Shown in pieces: positions 38,792 to 40,335 of a stretch of DNA of 40,335 bases. Made by a program: the position numbers and the translations under genes. Each line of letters begins with the position of its first letter. The first letter of the stretch is position 1. The notes under the pieces were generated by a model. The model ran no database searches, was not told the origin of the DNA, and saw only the letters and a program-made list of their open reading frames with translations. The stretch spans positions 1-40,335 of the IMG/VR virus record IMGVR_UViG_3300020470_000053. One strand, 5' to 3'. This DNA is from a virus.

Positions 38792-39066
38792 GTCGAAGTC
38801 ACTCCATCTATAGTCATTGTTGTTGTACTAACATCTGCAGGAGATAATCCCCCGTCGTTTTCTACTTCTATGCCCGTGCCAGTTACCGTATACTGCCAGC
38901 CCGTGGCATAGTCCATTGAATTTATCGTTTCTGTCACTGTACTAGTCGTCTCGGTGTGACTAGTCATCGAGCCCTGAGTGAAATTCGGCACAACTGGGAC
39001 AGCACTCACACTCTGGGGTATGAGTGCAGTCAATACAGTCGCAATGGTCACACTTAATTTTCTCAT
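38620..39066 (-). CDS. Minus-strand operon protein 2 (exported, beta-rich)
   Basis: This 148-residue protein has a signal peptide (MRKLSVTIATVLTALIPQSV then SA) and a Thr/Ser-rich beta region (YTVTGTGIEVENDGG, GGAFQFTESYAG). The same elements occur in the first operon protein (YTVSGSNIKV, GSAFSFSESWTQ), so the two are paralogues. The gene is visibly G+C-rich compared with its surroundings. Its end overlaps the next gene by 172 bases. Confidence 0.6.
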   Translation of the reverse strand: MRKLSVTIATVLTALIPQSVSAVPVVPNFTQGSMTSHTETTSTVTETINSMDYATGWQYTVTGTGIEVENDGGLSPADVSTTTMTIDGVTSTWTGLDLDNKPTFNMTTPGGAFQFTESYAGPGLQNQTIIQRTTTIQSVTDTTSTFTQ

Positions 39067-39074
39067 GACTCATT

Positions 39075-39599
39075 TTAGTGTCCTACTGTTATTTCACTAA
39101 CAAATTGGCCAGTAGCAGAAGTGCCCGCCCCGCCAGCGGTTAGCGTGGTCACACCCGCTGAGGTAATCGTGCCAGCAAGAGTACCTGCAACGCCGCCAGA
39201 CATCGTTAAAGTATTACCGTAAGCAGGCATGTCAGCTACGACACCAGCAGTTACATCAACACCTGCACCTATAGCAGCAGTAGCGTCGCCTTGAGTCCAA
39301 CTTTCCGAGAAGCTGAAGGCAGATCCAGTTGTATTAATATCGTATGCACCAACGTCTAGTGTTGCTGCTGTAGTAGCAGTACCAGCAGTTAGTTTTCCAA
39401 AGTGCTGATCAGTAGCTACTTTGATATTAGAACCAGAAACTGTGTACGTTGAGCCTATTCTTTGAGCGTCAGTATAAGCCCCATTGACCACCAGTTGAGT
39501 TGAACTGGTCAGTTTATGAGTCAGGTCAGCACGGGCTGGTGCTGATACAAACCCTGTCATCAAAAGCATAGCAAGAGTTAGAAAACCCTTTTTCTTCAT
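39075..39599 (-). CDS. Minus-strand operon protein 1 (exported, beta-rich)
   Basis: This 174-residue protein is the first gene after a late promoter on the minus strand. A signal peptide ends after VSAPARA (before DLTHKL). The rest is rich in Thr, Gly and Ala with alternating beta-like patterns (AGTLAGTITSAGVTTLTAGG). It is paralogous to the next gene. It could be a virion or outer-membrane protein; no family recognised. Confidence 0.65.
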   Translation of the reverse strand: MKKKGFLTLAMLLMTGFVSAPARADLTHKLTSSTQLVVNGAYTDAQRIGSTYTVSGSNIKVATDQHFGKLTAGTATTAATLDVGAYDINTTGSAFSFSESWTQGDATAAIGAGVDVTAGVVADMPAYGNTLTMSGGVAGTLAGTITSAGVTTLTAGGAGTSATGQFVSEITVGH

Positions 39600-39622
39600 T
39601 TTCTCATATCTCTAAGTAAATG

Positions 39623-39630
39623 TATTTATA
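39623..39630 (-). promoter_or_regulatory. T4-type late promoter, minus strand
   Basis: TATTTATA on the plus strand is TATAAATA on the minus strand, 23 bases before the ATG at 39599. It should drive the four-gene minus-strand operon late in infection. Confidence 0.8.
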
Positions 39631-39681
39631 GAAATAATACTTAATACATATTTACTATAGAGTTCGGGTATCATTTGATAC

Positions 39682-39710
39682 TTGCCAGATGCGTAACAAA
39701 AGTTTATAAT
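39682..39710 (+). promoter_or_regulatory. psbA promoter (sigma70 type)
   Basis: TTGCCA (39682-39687) and TATAAT (39705-39710) are separated by exactly 17 bp. The start site would be near 39717, giving a leader of about 146 bases before psbA. An AATAAATA sequence overlaps the -10, so late transcription from the same place is possible. Confidence 0.8.
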
Positions 39711-39740
39711 AAATAACCTTGGCTGTTTTGCCATTACATG

Positions 39741-39814
39741 CTCCCGTTAACCGAGACCTATGGGAGAATAAATTACGTCTCTCATCCTACCTGTAGATTC
39801 GAGGGTACTACAGG
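39741..39814 (+). promoter_or_regulatory. Structured psbA 5' leader
   Basis: Three inverted repeats are present: CTCCC (39741-39745) with GGGAG (39762-39766); GAGAC (39753-39757) with GTCTC (39777-39781), interleaved with the first; and CCTGTAG (39790-39796) with CTACAGG (39808-39814), a clean 7-bp stem with an 11-base loop. The first two cannot both form as simple hairpins. They lie about 50-120 bases before ATG 39863 and may affect translation or RNA stability. Confidence 0.5.
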
Positions 39815-39862
39815 AACCTAAGTTTCGCTGACTCCCTATCAGCCCTACTTACAGTTGGACTA

Positions 39863-40335
39863 ATGACAACTCTTCAAAGAAAAGAGAGCTCATTATTAGC
39901 TGGATGGCCTCAGTTTTGCCAGTGGGTAACATCAACCGAGAACAGAATTTATGTCGGTTGGTTCGGGGTTCTTATGATCCCATGTTTACTTGCTGCAACA
40001 ACTTGCTTCATCATTGCTTTTATTGCTGCTCCTCCCGTCGATATTGACGGCATCCGTGAACCTGTTGCAGGTTCTTTCATGTATGGAAACAACATCATCT
40101 CTGGTGCTGTAGTTCCATCTTCCAATGCTATTGGACTTCACTTCTATCCCATCTGGGAAGCTGCTACTCTAGATGAGTGGTTGTATAATGGAGGCCCATA
40201 TCAGTTGGTAATCTTCCACTTCCTTATTGGAATCTCTGCTTACATGGGCAGACAGTGGGAACTATCATATCGTTTAGGTATGAGACCTTGGATCTGTGTT
40301 GCATATTCTGCACCAGTATCTGCTGCTTTCGCAGT
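39863..40335 (+). CDS. psbA: Photosystem II D1 protein (3' truncated by window)
   Basis: ATG 39863 opens a frame running past the window end with 157 full codons. The product begins [18 protein letters not shown] and contains the D1 sequence [55 protein letters not shown] and [16 protein letters not shown]. Gln at the standard position 130 (MGRQWEL) matches the D1:1 form. Phage D1 replaces damaged host D1 to keep photosystem II active during infection. A 17-bp-spaced promoter and a structured leader precede it. Confidence 0.97.
   Translation, partial: MTTLQRKESSLLAGWPQFCQWVTSTENRIYVGWFGVLMIPCLLAATTCFIIAFIAAPPVDIDGIREPVAGSFMYGNNIISGAVVPSSNAIGLHFYPIWEAATLDEWLYNGGPYQLVIFHFLIGISAYMGRQWELSYRLGMRPWICVAYSAPVSAAFA

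Overview
The window looks like part of the genome of a T4-like marine cyanophage (a cyanomyovirus infecting Prochlorococcus or Synechococcus). The evidence is the mix of T4-type replication genes (gp61 primase, class Ia ribonucleotide reductase nrdA/nrdB), T4-type late promoters (TATAAATA), AT-rich tightly overlapped genes almost all on one strand, and host-derived photosynthesis and metabolism genes (psbA, four hli-type genes, plastocyanin petE, purM, a NifU-like scaffold, Ycf35 with DUF2997). No tRNA, rRNA, CRISPR array or insertion sequence was seen. The 5' end cuts a gene and the 3' end cuts psbA.

Layout. 1-2310: small membrane, coiled-coil and structural genes with a late promoter at 688. 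2297-6993: gp61, nrdA, nrdB and a small conserved gene, joined by overlaps or a few bases. 7020-7930: a regulatory patch with a glutamine-riboswitch-like aptamer, a second aptamer whose two halves flank a 55-codon ORF, a DUF4278 gene, two terminators, late promoters and two tiny genes. 7935-8514: a nuclease-like protein and a zinc-ribbon protein. 8542-12527: two long fibre-like structural genes that share an N-terminal module. 12590-28177: about 15.6 kb of glycan-modification genes. It holds a phosphomannose-isomerase-type cupin, a plant-type GDP-mannose 3,5-epimerase, two further sugar dehydratase/epimerases, two methyltransferases, a kinase, a nucleotidyltransferase-HAD fusion, and at least eight glycosyltransferase-like proteins including a GT11-GT6 pair. 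28263-31235: a porin-like protein behind a structured leader with a terminator, a pseudoknot-like leader, hli genes and coupled microproteins. 31329-36959: petE, purM, DUF2997/Ycf35, a staphylococcal-nuclease homologue, NifU-like and many small membrane proteins. 36963-39599: the only minus-strand operon, four genes, several with signal peptides. 39863 to the end: psbA, truncated by the window.

How the genes fit together. nrdA/nrdB and purM supply deoxynucleotides and purines for phage DNA synthesis. psbA, the hli genes, petE and perhaps Ycf35/DUF2997 keep host photosynthetic electron flow running during infection. The sugar cluster appears to make activated sugars (GDP-mannose-derived, probably UDP-galactose-type) and assemble a surface glycan; whether that glycan ends up on the virion or on the host envelope cannot be told from sequence. 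Sigma70-type promoters with exact 17-bp spacing (13368, 13990, 28482, 29508, 39682) and T4-late promoters (688, 7549, 7882, 28553, minus strand 39623) suggest separate early and late expression of these modules.
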